A stretch of 64,000 nucleotides of DNA from an uncultured Alphaproteobacteria bacterium (lineage in GTDB: Bacteria; Pseudomonadota; Alphaproteobacteria; HIMB59; GCA-002718135). The first letter of the stretch is position 1, and each line of letters begins with the position of its first letter. Under the pieces are notes generated by a model. That model was not told the origin of the DNA and ran no database searches. It worked only from the letters and a program-made list of their open reading frames with translations. The stretch spans positions 1-64,000 of the forward strand of contig CACFXU010000007.1 in NCBI GenBank assembly GCA_902570155.1. Reading direction: 5' to 3'. The translations under genes were made by a program, and so were the position numbers. Positions 25,333 to 33,379 of the stretch are shown piece by piece.

Positions 25333-26517
25333 TTAGTTGTAGATATAATTTCTTGTAAGAGGCAAATTGTTAATATTTTTTGCAATTTGTATTTGGAAAA
25401 CCACATTACCCATATTTACAAAGGAATACTTACTTGCCAATAGATAAAACTCCCACATTCTAAAAAAACGCTGATCAAACATATTTATAATTTTATCTTT
25501 ATTTTCAATAACATTTTGATACCATTTGGAAAGTGTGTGAGCGTAATGTAGTCTTAATACTTCAACATCTGTTACATTTATATTAAGTTTTTGTGTTGCA
25601 TTCATTACTTCAGATAATGATGGAATATAACCACCAGGAAAAATGTATTTTCTTATCCAAGGACTTGTAGCAGTTGGTTTACCTCTTTGACCAATTGTAT
25701 GCAAAAGAAAAACACCATTTTCTTTCAGAATATCATTAGCTTTACTTAAATAAGTTTTAAAATATTTAACACCAACATGCTCAAACATACCAACTGATAC
25801 AATGCGATCATATTTTTCGGTCTCATTTCTATAATCTTGTAGTGCAAAAGAAACTTTATCAGCCAAACCTTCTTTTTGTGCTCGCTCAGATGCAGTTTTA
25901 AATTGATTTTCTGAAAGTGTAATTCCTTTAACTTTGGCGCCAGTAGATTTAGCTATTTCAATTGCCATTCCTCCCCAACCACAACCAATATCAAGAACAT
26001 CCATATTTTCTGTAATTTGAAGTTTTTTAATTATATGTTGTTTTTTATCTTTCTGCGCTTGATCCAAACTCATATTAGGATTGTGAAAATATGCGCAAGA
26101 ATATTGCATATCCTGATCAAGAAATAATTTATATAAGTCCTCATTTATATCGTAATGGTGAGCTACATTTTTTTTTGAATTTACAAGCTGATTAATCTGC
26201 TGAAATGGCATGAAAATAGAAGATAGATATTCATAAAATTTATAAAACTTATTGTTAGAAATAAAGTCATCGTAACAATTAGTTATTAAATTAAGAAAGT
26301 CTTCTATAGTGCCTTTTTCTACAACTAACTCTTCATTCATATATGCTTCACCTATATGCAGATTAGGGTTTAAGAATAGTTTTCTTTCAATAGATTTGTT
26401 TTTCAGTCTTATAGAAACGTGAGGGTTTGAATTTCCAAATTTATGGGTCTTGTCATTAGAATCTATGATTTCTAATGTTCCGTCAAAGTTAAGTTTTTTC
26501 AGTACACTGAATAACAT
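25333..26517 (-). CDS. cfa: Cyclopropane-fatty-acyl-phospholipid synthase
   Basis: 394 residues, the usual length. Cfa adds a methylene group from SAM across the double bond of membrane phospholipid acyl chains. The N-terminal domain includes FLNPNLHIGEAYMNEELVVE; the catalytic domain has AHHYDINEDLYKLFLDQDMQ, YSCAYF, the SAM motif VLDIGCGWGGMAIEIA, GITLSENQFKTASERAQ and VSVGMFEHVGVKYF. Such enzymes help membranes meet stress or stationary phase. It stands alone, 50 bases from the ExbB-like gene in the same direction. Confidence 0.96.
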   Translation of the reverse strand: MLFSVLKKLNFDGTLEIIDSNDKTHKFGNSNPHVSIRLKNKSIERKLFLNPNLHIGEAYMNEELVVEKGTIEDFLNLITNCYDDFISNNKFYKFYEYLSSIFMPFQQINQLVNSKKNVAHHYDINEDLYKLFLDQDMQYSCAYFHNPNMSLDQAQKDKKQHIIKKLQITENMDVLDIGCGWGGMAIEIAKSTGAKVKGITLSENQFKTASERAQKEGLADKVSFALQDYRNETEKYDRIVSVGMFEHVGVKYFKTYLSKANDILKENGVFLLHTIGQRGKPTATSPWIRKYIFPGGYIPSLSEVMNATQKLNINVTDVEVLRLHYAHTLSKWYQNVIENKDKIINMFDQRFFRMWEFYLLASKYSFVNMGNVVFQIQIAKNINNLPLTRNYIYN

Positions 26518-26603
26518 GTTTTTTTATTTTAAGAAAAACGTCTCTTATGTCAATAACTCTAAATTATTAACATTTGATGAGAAAATAATTTGTAGAGATT
26601 GAC

Positions 26604-26828
26604 TTAAGCAGCAATGCGACGATTTTTTTGAGCTTCTTTTTCTTTTTTAAGCTCTTTTTCGTCAATATATGCAACATCACAGTGACTCTGACAATAAGGC
26701 TTCCCAGCAACGGTATCAGCTTCACAAAAATGAAAATCTTTCTCTTGTGGATCTCCAATTGGCCATTGGCAACTTGAGAAACTGTGCATCACACTGTTTT
26801 GTTTAAAATAGTTTTTTAATATAGACAT
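26604..26828 (-). CDS. Short GcrA-like protein (sigma-binding domain only)
   Basis: 74 residues from the ATG at 26828; a longer form from 26885 is possible but adds unrelated residues. The core CQWPIGDPQEKDFHFCEADT with KPYCQSHCDVAY closely matches the C-terminal domain of GcrA, which in Caulobacter binds domain 2 of sigma-70 at methylated promoters. The three or four Cys/His residues are all there (C-x-W-P, HFC, YCQSHC). The N-terminal DNA-binding helix-turn-helix of full GcrA (about 170 residues) is missing, and the 97 bases upstream do not encode it. A basic tail (KELKKEKEAQKNRR) follows. This is a reduced relative, not a plain GcrA. Confidence 0.82.
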   Translation of the reverse strand: MSILKNYFKQNSVMHSFSSCQWPIGDPQEKDFHFCEADTVAGKPYCQSHCDVAYIDEKELKKEKEAQKNRRIAA

Positions 26829-26982
26829 AATAATTTTATTAATTTCGAGGTAGTTTATATTTATGAAAAAACCAGTATTCAACATTAAATATAAAAAAGT
26901 TGTTAATTATCAATATGTTAGTATCTTAATCTTTTTGACCTACTATATGTTGATACATAATTTATAATAAAAACGAATCGGT

Positions 26983-27165
26983 TTATCGAAAAAATAAAAT
27001 TACAAACAATAGTGCCAAAAAAAACAGATAAGATTTGATTATAAAACTTTTAGTTAATTTGGATTTAGGAGGTTTTCTTAGATATATAAAGAAAACAATA
27101 GTACTCCAAAATAATAAAAGTATTACCCAGCCTGTTAAAAATGCGTAATAAAAATCGACAGACAT
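26983..27165 (-). CDS. Small two-helix membrane protein of unknown function
   Basis: 60 residues. Two hydrophobic helices, FLTGWVILLLFWSTIVFFIY and SYLFFLALLFVILFF, flank a basic loop LRKPPKSKLTKSF, so both ends would face the periplasm by the positive-inside rule. AGGGAA lies five bases before the ATG, which supports translation. I do not recognise a family. It stands between msrA and the GcrA-like gene, all on the minus strand. Confidence 0.6.
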   Translation of the reverse strand: MSVDFYYAFLTGWVILLLFWSTIVFFIYLRKPPKSKLTKSFIIKSYLFFLALLFVILFFR

Positions 27166-27185
27166 CAGTTCCCTAAAGAATTAAT

Positions 27186-27647
27186 TTATATAGCGCAGTG
27201 TAAACCTGTTTTTTGGATATATTTTTGATGATATTCTTCAGCTTTATAGAATTCCTTAGCTTCTGATATTTCAGTAACAATATTTAATCCAGCGCTTTTA
27301 GCATATTCGTTTTTAGAATGAATAGATTTATTTTTTTGATCTTCATTATAATAATATATCGCTGATCTATATTGTGTTCCAATGTCGGGACCTTGTCTAT
27401 TTAAAGTTGTAGGATCATGACACTTCCAGAAAACCATCAAAAGATCTTCATAAGATATTTTAGAATTATCAAATTCAACTAAAACAACCTCAGTATGATT
27501 TGTATTTCCTTGGCAAACACTTTCATAAGAAGGGTTAATAGTATCGCCTCCAGAATATCCAACTAAGGTATTTATTACACCTGGAGTTTTACAAAATGTT
27601 TCTTCCACACCCCAGAAACAACCTGCACCAAATAATGCTTTTTCCAT
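27186..27647 (-). CDS. msrA: Peptide methionine sulfoxide reductase A
   Basis: 153 residues. MsrA reduces methionine-S-sulfoxide in proteins. The catalytic Cys is C10 in LFGAGCFWGVEETF; GYSGGDTINPSYESVCQGN, HTEVVLVEFD, FWKCHDPTTLNRQGPDIGTQ and YRSAIYY follow in the usual order. Near the end, KAEEYHQKYIQKTG is typical, and the final Cys in GLHCAI can act as recycling residue. There is no signal peptide, so it works in the cytoplasm. It diverges from the NUDIX gene with 40 bases between. Confidence 0.97.
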   Translation of the reverse strand: MEKALFGAGCFWGVEETFCKTPGVINTLVGYSGGDTINPSYESVCQGNTNHTEVVLVEFDNSKISYEDLLMVFWKCHDPTTLNRQGPDIGTQYRSAIYYYNEDQKNKSIHSKNEYAKSAGLNIVTEISEAKEFYKAEEYHQKYIQKTGLHCAI

Positions 27648-27687
27648 ATTTATAAATATATATTTAATATAAAATATATCAATTTTT

Positions 27688-28269
27688 ATGAGCCCAAAAT
27701 TTAAAATTTTAGATAAAAAGAATATTCACGACGGTTTCTTTAAAATGAATGAAGTTACTCTTAAATACAAAAAATATGATGGAAATTGGAGTAATGAAAT
27801 AAAAAGGGAGTTATTTGGTGGCGCACAAGTATCTGCAGTCTTACCATATGACCCTATAAATAAAAAAATTGTTTTAATTCAACAGTTCAGACCAGGGACA
27901 ATTTCTAAAGATAATCAAAATTATCTAGATGAAATAGTTGCTGGAATAATTGACTCTGGTGAAACTCCAGAAGATACTGCAAAGAGAGAATGCTTGGAAG
28001 AAACTGGATGTGAAGTAAGTAATCTTACATCTATACAAGGTTACTTTCCTGCCCCAGGATCATCTGAATCTTTTTATAATCTTTTTTTAGGCGAGGTAAT
28101 TGCTCCAGATAAAGAAGTTATAAGAGGTCTTGAGAATGAAAATGAGGATATATTAGTTAAAAGTTATAGTTTTGATGAGGTAAAAAGAAAAATGAATAAA
28201 AAACAAATTTTAAATGGGCTTACACTAATAGCATTACAGTGGTTTTTTTTAAACATTGAACGAACCTAA
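27688..28269 (+). CDS. NUDIX hydrolase, ADP-ribose pyrophosphatase type
   Basis: 193 residues. The Nudix box G-x5-E-x7-R-E-x2-E-E-x-G is complete from G86: GIIDSGETPEDTAKRECLEE followed by TG. The upstream VLIQQFRPG and the later YFPAPGSSESFYNLFLGEV match NudF/ADP-ribose pyrophosphatases, where the second part carries the catalytic Glu loop. Such enzymes split ADP-ribose to AMP and ribose 5-phosphate. The 3' end overlaps the convergent 111-residue gene by four bases. Confidence 0.9.
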   Translation: MSPKFKILDKKNIHDGFFKMNEVTLKYKKYDGNWSNEIKRELFGGAQVSAVLPYDPINKKIVLIQQFRPGTISKDNQNYLDEIVAGIIDSGETPEDTAKRECLEETGCEVSNLTSIQGYFPAPGSSESFYNLFLGEVIAPDKEVIRGLENENEDILVKSYSFDEVKRKMNKKQILNGLTLIALQWFFLNIERT

Positions 28270-28601
28270 GTTCCTATACCTCTTTCATAAGGTTGAACTA
28301 ATTGTTTACAAATTAAGTTCATATCTAAAGTCTCAACATTTTTATCTATAGTTTGATATTCCTGACACTCATATACTTCGTTATCTTTTTGGAGAACTGT
28401 AACAAATAAGATTATTGTTAACTCGTTTACAACCTCTATGTCACTTATAGCGTAGCTTTTAACTTCAAATCCCTCATTAATAAGATCTTTATAAGATTTC
28501 TCTGACTCTAGCCATTGATCTATATTTGGATTAGCTGTTGAAAGGTTAGATAAAAACAAAAATACAGAAAATAAAAAAAAAGTTAGTTTTCTTTTAGCCA
28601 T
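28266..28601 (-). CDS. Periplasmic protein of unknown function
   Basis: 111 residues. The start MAKRKLTFFLFSVFLFLSNL with a cut near STANPN is a convincing signal peptide. The mature part (about 88 residues) has two cysteines, in EVYECQEYQ and NLICKQL, which could pair. I do not recognise a family. The ATG lies 19 bases inside the 3' end of the peroxiredoxin gene in another frame, so the two are likely cotranscribed. It may serve redox or folding tasks in the envelope, but nothing in the sequence proves it. Confidence 0.7.
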   Translation of the reverse strand: MAKRKLTFFLFSVFLFLSNLSTANPNIDQWLESEKSYKDLINEGFEVKSYAISDIEVVNELTIILFVTVLQKDNEVYECQEYQTIDKNVETLDMNLICKQLVQPYERGIGT

Positions 28602-29125
28602 TGTAGAACTTCATTTATATGTTTGTTAGGAGGAAAAATAGGGTAGAATACTTTTTTAACAATATTTTTTTCCACAATAAGAGTTGATCTTTTAAAATAA
28701 ATTTTGTTTTCAATTTCAAAATAAGGCATTTTTAATGAATTTAGCAAAATATTTTCTGAATCACTTAAAACATCATAGGGAATTGCTAATCTATCTGTCA
28801 TTTCCTTAATATAATCTATTGTTTGAGTTGATATTCCTATAGGCAGAGCATTTAGTTTGATTAATTCTTCATAATTATCTCTAAAGCTACAGGTCTCCAC
28901 AGTACAGCCAATGGCTCCTGGAGTTTGATTCCAATTTTTAGGTAAACTTTCATTTGGATTACCTGTCATAGAATAAAAATATAAAATTAAACGGAAAGTG
29001 TCAGATCTTTTTATTTTTAATAGATTTCCCTGTTGATTTTTAAGAGAAATATCCGGCAAAAACTTATTTAAAAGATGATCAGCTTTTCCATCATTTTGCG
29101 GTTTTGGAAATTTACTATAATCCAT
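28583..29125 (-). CDS. Peroxiredoxin (BCP/AhpC-type)
   Basis: 180 residues from the ATG at 29125; an earlier start would add a poorly matching leader and cross the divergent gene. The thioredoxin fold shows LPDISLKNQQGNLLKIK at the start, FYSMTGNP in the first strand-helix turn, and PGAIGCTVETCSFRDNYEEL, with the peroxidatic Cys in GCT and a second Cys five residues on (C-T-V-E-T-C), as in one group of BCP-like enzymes. VLSDSENILLNSLKMPYFE and STLIVEKNIVKKVFYPIFPP match the C-terminal half. It reduces peroxides with thiol donors. It diverges from the ureohydrolase gene by 48 bases. Confidence 0.85.
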   Translation of the reverse strand: MDYSKFPKPQNDGKADHLLNKFLPDISLKNQQGNLLKIKRSDTFRLILYFYSMTGNPNESLPKNWNQTPGAIGCTVETCSFRDNYEELIKLNALPIGISTQTIDYIKEMTDRLAIPYDVLSDSENILLNSLKMPYFEIENKIYFKRSTLIVEKNIVKKVFYPIFPPNKHINEVLQWLKEN

Positions 29126-29173
29126 ACTAATTTGTCTTGTATAATCCAATTCTATATACCATAAGATAGTTTT

Positions 29174-30112
29174 ATGACTCAAATTAAACCTCTATCTAGT
29201 ATGGAAACTCCTCGCTTTGCTGATGTTGCTACTTTTTTTCGTTTACCTGTTGTGAAAGATTTAAATAAATTAGACTACTGTGTTGTAGGCGTACCATGGG
29301 ATGGTGGAACTACTAATAGACCTGGCGCTAGACATGCACCAAGAGAAATTAGGAATGCATCGTCACTTGTAAGGCTTTATCACCCTGTTTCACTTAAGAG
29401 CCCTTATGATAAATTTAATATTGCAGATATTGGTGATTGTCCGGTAAACCCAGCGGACCTAAATGATAGTTTATATAAAATAGAAAAATTTTACTCAAAT
29501 ATTTATAATTCCAAAACAATACCATTATCAATTGGAGGTGATCATTTAATTAGCCTACCAATTCTTAGAGGTATGGCAAAAGAAAAACCAGTAGGTTTAT
29601 TTCAGTTTGATTCTCATTCTGATACTTGGGACACTTATTTTGGAGGATTTAAATATACTCATGGCACACCATTTAGAAGAGCTATAGAAGAAAATCTAAT
29701 TGATCCAAAAAAATATGTAATCCTTGGTCTTCGTGGAGCTTTATATGATCCTGAAGATTTAAGTTGGGCTAGAGAACAAGGTGTAACTATTATTACTATA
29801 GATGATTATTATGAAATGGGATTTAATAAATGTATTGAAAAAATTTATGAAGTTCTAGTTAATACAGATACTTATTTTACATTTGATATTGATGGAATAG
29901 ACCCAACTTTTGCACCAGGTACTGGAACTCCAGAAGTTGGAGGCTTTAATGTGAGAGAGGCGCAAACTATTATAAGAGCGCTAAACAAAATTAATTTTGT
30001 AGGAGGTGATGTTGTAGAGGTATCACCACCATTTGATTTAAATAATATGACTTCATTAGTAGGAGCAACGATTGCCTTTGAAATGCTTTGTACTATGACA
30101 AAAGTAAATTAA
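29174..30112 (+). CDS. Agmatinase/guanidinobutyrase family ureohydrolase
   Basis: 312 residues. The arginase fold's metal-binding motifs are intact: IGGDHLISLP, FQFDSHSDTWDTYFGG (D-x-H-x-D) and TFDIDGIDPTFAPGTGTPE. GVPWDGGTTNRPGARHAPREI at the start (read in part) is standard. The enzyme hydrolyses a guanidino compound to urea and an amine. Agmatinase, guanidinobutyrase and guanidinopropionase share these motifs, so the substrate is open. The 3' end overlaps eda by four bases. It is not part of the sugar operon next door. Confidence 0.88.
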   Translation: MTQIKPLSSMETPRFADVATFFRLPVVKDLNKLDYCVVGVPWDGGTTNRPGARHAPREIRNASSLVRLYHPVSLKSPYDKFNIADIGDCPVNPADLNDSLYKIEKFYSNIYNSKTIPLSIGGDHLISLPILRGMAKEKPVGLFQFDSHSDTWDTYFGGFKYTHGTPFRRAIEENLIDPKKYVILGLRGALYDPEDLSWAREQGVTIITIDDYYEMGFNKCIEKIYEVLVNTDTYFTFDIDGIDPTFAPGTGTPEVGGFNVREAQTIIRALNKINFVGGDVVEVSPPFDLNNMTSLVGATIAFEMLCTMTKVN

Positions 30113-30669
30113 AACTCTTCAAAATTTGAAGTTCCGACACATAAAACATTTTTTAAATCTAGATATTTATTAATGTTATCTTTGTTAACCCCGCCTGTTG
30201 GAATAAATTTTATATCCTTTAGAATGTTTTCAATTGATTGTAATTTTTTTTGCTCTCCATTTAAATTTGCTGGAAAAAATTTAATTATTTTATAACCTTT
30301 TTTATTAAGATGTATAAACTCACTAACTGTTTCAGCTCCAGGAATATATGATAAATTATTAATTTCTAAAATCTCATCAACAATTCCAGGGGAAACAAAA
30401 AAGTGAAAATTATGATCTTGACCCTTAATAAAATCTTCTTTTGTTAAAACTGATCCCAACCCAAATTTATATTCAGTAAAATGTTTTTTCAATTCTAGTG
30501 CTATATCAAAAGATTTATTTTCTCTCAGGGTTACTTCAATATAATGAATTGCTCTATTCTTCTCTAAATATTTGCTTAAACGATCAATATCATTACTTAA
30601 AGTTGTAGTATTAAGAATTGGTAAAATTTTTTGTTCTTTTAGTTTTAATTGTAATTCGCTATTTAACAT
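30109..30669 (-). CDS. eda: 2-keto-3-deoxy-6-phosphogluconate aldolase-type enzyme
   Basis: 186 residues from the ATG at 30669 (a TTG one codon upstream is less likely). A class I aldolase of the KDPG family: the Glu in IEVTLRENKSFD and the Schiff-base Lys in YKIIKFFPANLNG are both present, with FGLGSVLTKEDF, FFVSPGIV and FIPTGGVNKDNINKYLDL in order. It splits KDPG to pyruvate and glyceraldehyde 3-phosphate; some relatives accept other 2-keto-3-deoxy acids. It overlaps kdgK by 11 bases at the end of the fucose operon. Here it may serve both the hexuronate and, perhaps directly, the fucose route. Confidence 0.9.
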   Translation of the reverse strand: MLNSELQLKLKEQKILPILNTTTLSNDIDRLSKYLEKNRAIHYIEVTLRENKSFDIALELKKHFTEYKFGLGSVLTKEDFIKGQDHNFHFFVSPGIVDEILEINNLSYIPGAETVSEFIHLNKKGYKIIKFFPANLNGEQKKLQSIENILKDIKFIPTGGVNKDNINKYLDLKNVLCVGTSNFEEF

Positions 30670-31555
30670 CAACTATTGCTCCTTTTTGCATGATTATTTT
30701 CGAGCCCAGAAGACTGGCTTCTTTTAGAGCTAAAGCTGGATCATTATGCATAATAAAATTTGATACGTAGGCAGCATTAAATCCATCTCCTGCTCCTGAA
30801 GTATCAACTACTTTTCTAATAAATTTATTTCTTATTGTAAATTTTTTTTTATTTTGAATTGCGTAAGTTAATTTAGCATTTTTTCTAAATATACCATGAT
30901 CTATTTTGTATTTATTTATTAATTTTTCAAAATTTCCTAAATTACTGTCATTTTTCCAAAATTTTAAATCTTCACCTGACACAAAACAAATATCAACGAA
31001 ATTTAAAATGGAATGCAAAAAATTGTTTAAATTTTTTTTAGTCCATCGATTAATTCTAATATTAAAATCAAAGATAATTTTTATTTTTTTATTTTTTAAT
31101 AATTTTAACAAATTAACAAAATTACTTATTTTAGATGGATCAATAATTGAAAGTGTAATTCCAGAAAAATAGATATAATCAAAATTCTTCAAATTTTTAA
31201 ATAATGAAACAAAATCTATCTTATTAAAGTAATTTTTTGCTGCACTATTATCTCTCCAATAAAAAAATTGTTTTTCTCCGTTATTTCTATTCTTAATTAA
31301 ATATAAACCAATTTCATGACTATTAACTTGCTTGATTAATTTTGTTGAAATTTTTTTAGAATTTATAAATTCCAAAACTGATCTGTTTACACTAGTTTTA
31401 CCAATGGCTGTAAGAAAAGAGACATCAAAATATTTTTTATCAATATAGTTACAAAAATTTAGCGTATCACCTGCAAATGATTGTTGAAAAATATTATTCT
31501 TAATATTGGCAATTTCAATCATACATTCACCAACTGAACAAATTTTTGTTTTCAT
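30659..31555 (-). CDS. kdgK: 2-keto-3-deoxygluconate kinase (PfkB family)
   Basis: 298 residues. PfkB family: SVGECMIEIAN at the start, FAGDTLNFCNYI, FLTAIGKTSVNRSVLEFI and KQFFYWRDNSAAKNYF, the last being typical of KDG kinases (Y-W-R-x-x-x-A). The C-terminal anion-hole and catalytic base are VVDTSGAGDGFNAAYVSNF. It makes KDPG from 2-keto-3-deoxygluconate, the product of UxuA encoded 10 kb away. It cannot phosphorylate C6 of 2-keto-3-deoxyfuconate because that carbon is a methyl group. It lies between the mutarotase and eda genes. Confidence 0.88.
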   Translation of the reverse strand: MKTKICSVGECMIEIANIKNNIFQQSFAGDTLNFCNYIDKKYFDVSFLTAIGKTSVNRSVLEFINSKKISTKLIKQVNSHEIGLYLIKNRNNGEKQFFYWRDNSAAKNYFNKIDFVSLFKNLKNFDYIYFSGITLSIIDPSKISNFVNLLKLLKNKKIKIIFDFNIRINRWTKKNLNNFLHSILNFVDICFVSGEDLKFWKNDSNLGNFEKLINKYKIDHGIFRKNAKLTYAIQNKKKFTIRNKFIRKVVDTSGAGDGFNAAYVSNFIMHNDPALALKEASLLGSKIIMQKGAIVDVK

Positions 31556-31563
31556 AATTAACT

Positions 31564-31887
31564 TTAGTCGTGATGAAAAACTTCTTCCATACTAGACCAC
31601 CATTCTCCTTTTTTTCTATTTGGGTCTGGAATTTGACATGGTCCACAAACACTCCACCACTTTTGAACTTTAGGGTTTGAAGCCATTAGCTTGTTATCTC
31701 TATCAAGATTGTCTCCGTGATATTCAACATATCCAAAAAGAGTATTTTTATGCAAATATATCGAATAATTCTTAAAATTAAGTTCTGTTAAATTTTCTAA
31801 GACTTCAGGCCAAACATTTGCATGAAGTTTTTTATATTCTTCTATTTTTTCCTCTTTAATTCCAAGAGTCATACCTAATCTAATCAT
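31564..31887 (-). CDS. RhaM family L-sugar mutarotase
   Basis: 107 residues, the usual length of the RhaM/DUF718 family. MIRLGMTLGIKEEKIEEYKK, HANVWPEVLENL with the catalytic His, YSIYLHKNTLFGYVEYHGD and NPKVQKWW are all standard. The enzyme interconverts the anomers of L-rhamnose or L-fucose. No rhamnose pathway genes are near, and the operon is otherwise for fucose, so L-fucose is the likelier substrate. It is one base from the fucosidase stop. Confidence 0.9.
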   Translation of the reverse strand: MIRLGMTLGIKEEKIEEYKKLHANVWPEVLENLTELNFKNYSIYLHKNTLFGYVEYHGDNLDRDNKLMASNPKVQKWWSVCGPCQIPDPNRKKGEWWSSMEEVFHHD

Positions 31888-33348
31888 CTAAAAATATTCC
31901 TTTCTTGTTATTTTAAAACTGTATGCATGCTCACATGGTTTATTATCTGGTCTTGTTATATGGAGTCCATCTCTTGTATGTTTCCATTCTACTTTATCAG
32001 TACTTCCTAATAATTCTACCCTTTCAATTTCATTATCAAAAAGTTTATATATACTTTCTATCGTAAAATCTTTGCTAGGCCATCCTAATGCAGTTGCATA
32101 CAAAAAATTATCTTTTGTGGTGAAACGAAAATCTTTAGCAGTATAAATTAGTTTTGTTCGATTATCTGAAAAAGGTCCTGCTTCATTCATTTTAGTTGGG
32201 CCTTCTCCATATTGATCCCATGTTTCTGTTTCAAATATTGCTTCTCCATTTACATCAAGCCAATTTCCAATACCTTCTAAAAGATTTTTATCTTCTTCTG
32301 GAATTGTTCCATCAGGTTTTGGCCCAATATTTAAGAGCATGTATCCATTTTTACTAACATTATCTATTAAGTAGTGAACTAAATCTGTCGTAGTTTTATA
32401 TTTTGAATTCTTCATATAAGCCCAAGCACTTCCATCGTGGACTGTGGTATCAGTAATCCAATCATAGTGGGTTAATTCTGACTCTCTTCCTAGTTCAAGA
32501 TCTAATAATCCAGAACCGGGGGGAAGATCATGCCATTTATAAGATACAACTACTTCATTACCCCACTCAGTTTCTTTGTTATAATAATATGAAAGAAAAT
32601 CTTTTTTATACTTTTCATGAATAAATCTAATTCCAAAATCAAACCATACATAGTCTGGTTTATAATTATCTACTACTTCTTTTAATCTATTTAACCATCT
32701 CTCATGAAAAGCTTTACTAGGCTTGTCTTGATGTTCATTTTTTCTACCCCAATGATCCGGATATACAGCCTGATTTCCTACTAAATCTAAATTGTGAAGT
32801 TCACCATATAAACTTTCATATTCCTTTTTTGATGTATCAAAATCATTATTCCAGTGTGGGAAAAAAAACCAGTTTTCAGCATGATGCATTGCTACCATAT
32901 ATTTCATTCCTTTATTTCTAATTGCTTTTGCAAGTTCTCCAACAATATCTCTTTTTGGCCCCATCTTGGATGCACACCATTCGGTATCAGAACAATTCCA
33001 CATTGGAAAACCATCATGATGTTCTGCTACTGGTCCAGCAAATTTTGCTCCAGATCGATAATATAAATCTGCCCACTCTTCTGCATTAAATTTTTCAGCA
33101 GTAAACATTGGTATAAAATCTTTGTATCCAAATTTAGATGGATGACCATAATGTTTACAATGATAATCAAACTGAGGACTAGGTGGCCTATACATCCAAT
33201 AAGGATACCACGTTACATTGGGTCCAGCAGCTGGAACAGAATAGATTCCCCAATGCGCATAAATACCAAACTTTGCTTTTTTAAACCAATTTGGTGTTTG
33301 ATGTTGTTTTATTGATGACCAAGTTGGCTCAAAATAGTTTTGTTTCAT
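31888..33348 (-). CDS. Alpha-L-fucosidase, GH29, cytoplasmic
   Basis: 486 residues from the ATG at 33348 (a GTG lies one codon upstream). GH29 signature: PNWFKKAKFGIYAHWGIYSV, YGHPSKFGYKDF, FTAEKFNAEEWADLYYRSGA, VAEHHDGFPMWNCSDTEW, then YKPDYVWFDFGIRF, where the Asp in WFDF is the expected nucleophile, and LLNIGPKPDGTIPEED. There is no signal peptide, so it would free L-fucose from imported oligosaccharides inside the cell. It stands in an operon with a ribose-type ABC importer and the genes of the non-phosphorylating L-fucose pathway. Confidence 0.95.
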   Translation of the reverse strand: MKQNYFEPTWSSIKQHQTPNWFKKAKFGIYAHWGIYSVPAAGPNVTWYPYWMYRPPSPQFDYHCKHYGHPSKFGYKDFIPMFTAEKFNAEEWADLYYRSGAKFAGPVAEHHDGFPMWNCSDTEWCASKMGPKRDIVGELAKAIRNKGMKYMVAMHHAENWFFFPHWNNDFDTSKKEYESLYGELHNLDLVGNQAVYPDHWGRKNEHQDKPSKAFHERWLNRLKEVVDNYKPDYVWFDFGIRFIHEKYKKDFLSYYYNKETEWGNEVVVSYKWHDLPPGSGLLDLELGRESELTHYDWITDTTVHDGSAWAYMKNSKYKTTTDLVHYLIDNVSKNGYMLLNIGPKPDGTIPEEDKNLLEGIGNWLDVNGEAIFETETWDQYGEGPTKMNEAGPFSDNRTKLIYTAKDFRFTTKDNFLYATALGWPSKDFTIESIYKLFDNEIERVELLGSTDKVEWKHTRDGLHITRPDNKPCEHAYSFKITRKEYF

Positions 33349-33379
33349 CACTTAATTAAATTTAAATTTATATAATCTT

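Noticed and set aside
26604-26828. GcrA-like gene as a pseudogene
   Set aside because: The remaining domain is intact with all key residues, and no remnant of a helix-turn-helix is found in any frame just upstream.
31564-31887. RhaM-like mutarotase as a sign of an L-rhamnose pathway
   Set aside because: No rhamnose isomerase, kinase, dehydrogenase or aldolase is near; all neighbours belong to L-fucose use.
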